A stretch of 8,136 nucleotides of DNA. Source: Candidatus Fermentibacterota bacterium (lineage in GTDB: Bacteria > Fermentibacterota > Fermentibacteria > Fermentibacterales > Fermentibacteraceae). Numbering within the stretch: position 1 is the stretch's first letter; the number at the start of each line of letters is the position of its first letter. A program made the translations under genes and the position numbers. Below the pieces are notes generated by a model, which worked only from the letters and a program-made list of their open reading frames with translations, did no database searches and was not told the origin of the DNA. The stretch spans positions 1 through 8,136 of the forward strand of contig JAKLEF010000086.1 in assembly GCA_022703195.1 (NCBI GenBank), given 5' to 3'. Positions 5,788 to 8,136 of the stretch are shown piece by piece.

Positions 5788-8136
5788 ATGCCCGGCCTGA
5801 GCGACTTCCACCATCTGCATCTCCACTCCGAGTACAGCCTGCTCGATGGCGCGATCCAGCCTTCCGAGCTGGCCGACCTCCTCGCCGAGTCGGGCATGCG
5901 TGGCTGCGCCATCACCGACCATGGCAGCCTCTTCGGCGCCATCGAGTTCTACGACGCTCTCTCGAGGCGCGAGCTGCACCCCATCATCGGCATGGAGGCG
6001 TACATCTCCCCGACGCCGGTCTCCGAGCGCGATGGGGGGGGCAGGGGACCCAGATACAACCACATCACGCTCCTCGCCATGGACGAGACGGGCTACAGGA
6101 ACCTCTGCAGGATCTCCTCCACCGGATATCTCGACGGCTTCTACTACAAGCCGAGGATCGACAGGGACATCCTCGCCCGCTACTGCGGAGGGATAGCCAT
6201 AGGCTCGGCCTGTCTGAAGGGCGAACTGGCAGAGAGGATCCTGGCCGGCGACGAGAGCGGGGCCAGGGAGGCTGTCGGCTTCTACCACGACCTCGTGGGG
6301 CGCGACAGGTTCTTCATCGAGCTGATGGACCACGGTCTGGAGGACGAGAAGGCCGTCCTCCCGGGCCTCGCGAAGCTCGCTGCCGATACCGGGGCGCTCC
6401 CGGTGGCCACCAACGACGCTCACTACCTGAGGAAGGAGCACTCCTTCGCCCACGAGGTCCTGCTGTGCATCCAGACCGGGCGGAACATCGACGATCCCGG
6501 CAGGATGAGGTTCGGCACCTCCGAGTTCTACGTGAAGACCCCGCAGGAGATGGAACGGCTGTTCGAATGGATCCCCGGGGCGGTGCCGAACACCGCCCGG
6601 ATAGCCGACATGTGCAGCTTCAGGTTCGAGAAGGGCGAGATCCAGCTCCCCGCCTTCCCCATCCCCGAGGGCAGCACGATGGCCTCTCTCCTGCGCGAGA
6701 GCGCCGTGTCGGGGCTCGCCGGGCGGCTCGGCAGGGATCTCGACCAGGCCGAGAGCGAGAGGCTCGAGTCCGAGCTCCGCGTGATCGAGGACATGGGCTT
6801 CCCCGGCTATTTCCTCATCGTGTCGGAGCTCAGGCGCTGGGCTTCTGCGCAGGGGATCGCGATGGGCCCCGGCAGGGGCTCCGCCGCCGGCAGCCTGGTC
6901 TCGTACGCCACAGGCATCACGGACGTGAACCCGCTCGTGCACGGCCTCAACTTCAGCCGGTTCCTGAACCCGGCGCGGCGCGAGATGCCCGACATCGACC
7001 TGGATTTCTGCGTCGAGAGGCGGCAGGAGGTCATCGAGCACATCGTCGCCATGTACGGCAGGGGCAACGTGAGCCAGATCGTCACCTTCAACAGGATGAA
7101 GGCGAAGAGCGTCATAAGGGACGTGGTGCGGGCGCTGGGGCTGCCCGTGGATCTCGGCGACCAGCTCTCGCGGATGGCTTCGAAGGTGACGGATCCCAAT
7201 GCGACTCTCGAGGAGATCATGGCCGAGGTGCCCCAGATCGCCCAGAGCGCCGCGTCCGACGAGACCGTCTCGAAGATCGTCGATCTGTGCAAGGTTCTCG
7301 AGAACCACGCGAGGAACACCTCGGTCCATGCCGCGGGAGTGATCATCGCCCCCGGCGACCTGCTGGACTTCGTGCCCCTCTACCGCACGAAGAACGAGAT
7401 CATGACGCAGTACGAGATGAAGAGCCTCGACCGCGCCGGCCTCCTCAAGCTCGACGTGCTCGGTCTGCGCACTGTCACGGTGCTGCAGAAGGCCGAGAGG
7501 ATGGTCAGGGAGGCCGGCATCGACCTGTCGGTAGGCTCGATCCCTCTCGACGACCCCGGGACCCTGGCGCTCCTCCGGAGCGGCGAGACCACCGGGGTGT
7601 TCCAGCTCGAGGGGTCGGGGATGAGGGACGCCCTCAGGAAGATAGGGGTGAACCGCTTCGAGGACGTCACTGCCGCGGTGGCGATCTTCCGGCCCGGCTC
7701 GATGGACATGATCGACACCTACGCGAAGAACAAGCAGGGCATGGAGGCGGGGAACGGGTTCCGCATAAGCTACCTGCATCCCGAACTGGAGGAGGTCCTC
7801 TCCGAGACATACGGCGTGATGATCTACCAGGAGCAGGTCATGGCCATAGCCAACCGGCTGGGCGGCATGACGATGTCCGAAGCGGACGTGTTCCGTAAGG
7901 CCATCTCGAAGAAGAACGCCGCGATAATGGGGCAGCAGCGCGAGAGGTTCGTGTCGGGAGCGACCGGCAGAGGCATCCCGAAGGCCGTGGCGGTCGGGAT
8001 CTTCGACCAGATAGAGAAATTCGCCGAGTACGGCTTCAACAAGTCCCATGCCGTGAGCTATGCCCTCCTGGCCTTCCAGACCGCCTACATGAAGGCCCAC
8101 TACCCTGCACCGTTCCTGGCCGCGTTGCTGTCCAGC
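5788..8136 (+). CDS. dnaE: DNA polymerase III alpha subunit (DnaE), 3' partial
   Basis: Catalytic subunit of the replicative polymerase. The frame runs open from the ATG at 5788 to the last base of the window, 783 codons, against about 1,150 for full-length DnaE; the rest of the C-terminal part is cut off. The N-terminal PHP domain begins HLHLHSEYSLLDG (H11, H13, D20), then ITDHGS (H45), GMEAY (E70), NHITLL (H92), SACLKGEL (C142) and NDAH (D210, H212). The polymerase core has GPGRGSAAGSL, the palm acidic motif PDIDLDF (D402, D404) and LKLDVLGL (D556), matching E. coli D401, D403 and D555. Later come IYQEQVM and FNKSHAVSYALLAFQTAYMK. TGAGG at 5775-5779, eight bases upstream, overlaps the stop of the previous gene and serves as ribosome binding site. 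No key residue is missing. DnaE1 is more likely than an error-prone paralog, but the missing C-terminus prevents proof. Confidence 0.96.
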   Translation, partial: MPGLSDFHHLHLHSEYSLLDGAIQPSELADLLAESGMRGCAITDHGSLFGAIEFYDALSRRELHPIIGMEAYISPTPVSERDGGGRGPRYNHITLLAMDETGYRNLCRISSTGYLDGFYYKPRIDRDILARYCGGIAIGSACLKGELAERILAGDESGAREAVGFYHDLVGRDRFFIELMDHGLEDEKAVLPGLAKLAADTGALPVATNDAHYLRKEHSFAHEVLLCIQTGRNIDDPGRMRFGTSEFYVKTPQEMERLFEWIPGAVPNTARIADMCSFRFEKGEIQLPAFPIPEGSTMASLLRESAVSGLAGRLGRDLDQAESERLESELRVIEDMGFPGYFLIVSELRRWASAQGIAMGPGRGSAAGSLVSYATGITDVNPLVHGLNFSRFLNPARREMPDIDLDFCVERRQEVIEHIVAMYGRGNVSQIVTFNRMKAKSVIRDVVRALGLPVDLGDQLSRMASKVTDPNATLEEIMAEVPQIAQSAASDETVSKIVDLCKVLENHARNTSVHAAGVIIAPGDLLDFVPLYRTKNEIMTQYEMKSLDRAGLLKLDVLGLRTVTVLQKAERMVREAGIDLSVGSIPLDDPGTLALLRSGETTGVFQLEGSGMRDALRKIGVNRFEDVTAAVAIFRPGSMDMIDTYAKNKQGMEAGNGFRISYLHPELEEVLSETYGVMIYQEQVMAIANRLGGMTMSEADVFRKAISKKNAAIMGQQRERFVSGATGRGIPKAVAVGIFDQIEKFAEYGFNKSHAVSYALLAFQTAYMKAHYPAPFLAALLSS

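Noticed and set aside
6465..7898. A 477-codon + strand frame inside dnaE
   Set aside because: It lies in a different frame across the polymerase core, and its product is Arg/Gly/His-rich low-complexity sequence without domains. It is a shadow of dnaE.
5608..8100. An 830-codon open frame on the - strand opposite dnaE
   Set aside because: It mirrors the dnaE coding frame, an expected result of GC-rich codon bias on the opposite strand. Its translation is rich in His, Gly, Glu and Arg with no recognisable domain, while the + strand carries a complete set of DnaE motifs.

Overview
The window is a GC-rich bacterial chromosome segment with six genes, all on the + strand and tightly packed; no gap between genes exceeds 90 bases. 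There are no RNA genes, mobile elements, CRISPR arrays or large repeats that I can support. About half of the arginine codons I counted by hand in dnaE are AGG, and ATA isoleucine codons recur. That is unusual for GC-rich DNA and, with the gene order, suggests a little-studied Gram-negative lineage (an FCB-type candidate phylum is possible). The lineage is a guess. The rod-elongation pair PBP2/RodA suggests a rod-shaped or elongating cell with peptidoglycan.

Layout: bases 1-1703 hold most of mrdA (PBP2), whose 5' end lies outside the window. rodA (1700-2896) follows with an ATGA stop/start overlap. An 88-base gap (2897-2984) holds two GC-rich stem-loops without a U-tract. Then come lgt (2985-3830), a comF-like phosphoribosyltransferase (about 3856-4560), an unrecognised multi-pass membrane protein (4599-5777), and the first 783 codons of dnaE (5788 to the window end).

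How they work together: PBP2 (transpeptidase) and RodA (SEDS glycosyltransferase) form the core peptidoglycan synthase of the elongasome. Lgt performs the first step of lipoprotein maturation. The ComF-like protein belongs to a family linked to DNA uptake. DnaE is the replicative polymerase catalytic subunit. These roles are not one pathway; the cluster is best read as a housekeeping run that may be co-transcribed.

I do not see a clear new system. The points most worth a second look are the unknown membrane protein, an Lgt whose signature differs from E. coli at three functionally reported positions, the complete-looking PHP exonuclease site of DnaE with an 8-G tract nearby, and the paired hairpins between rodA and lgt.
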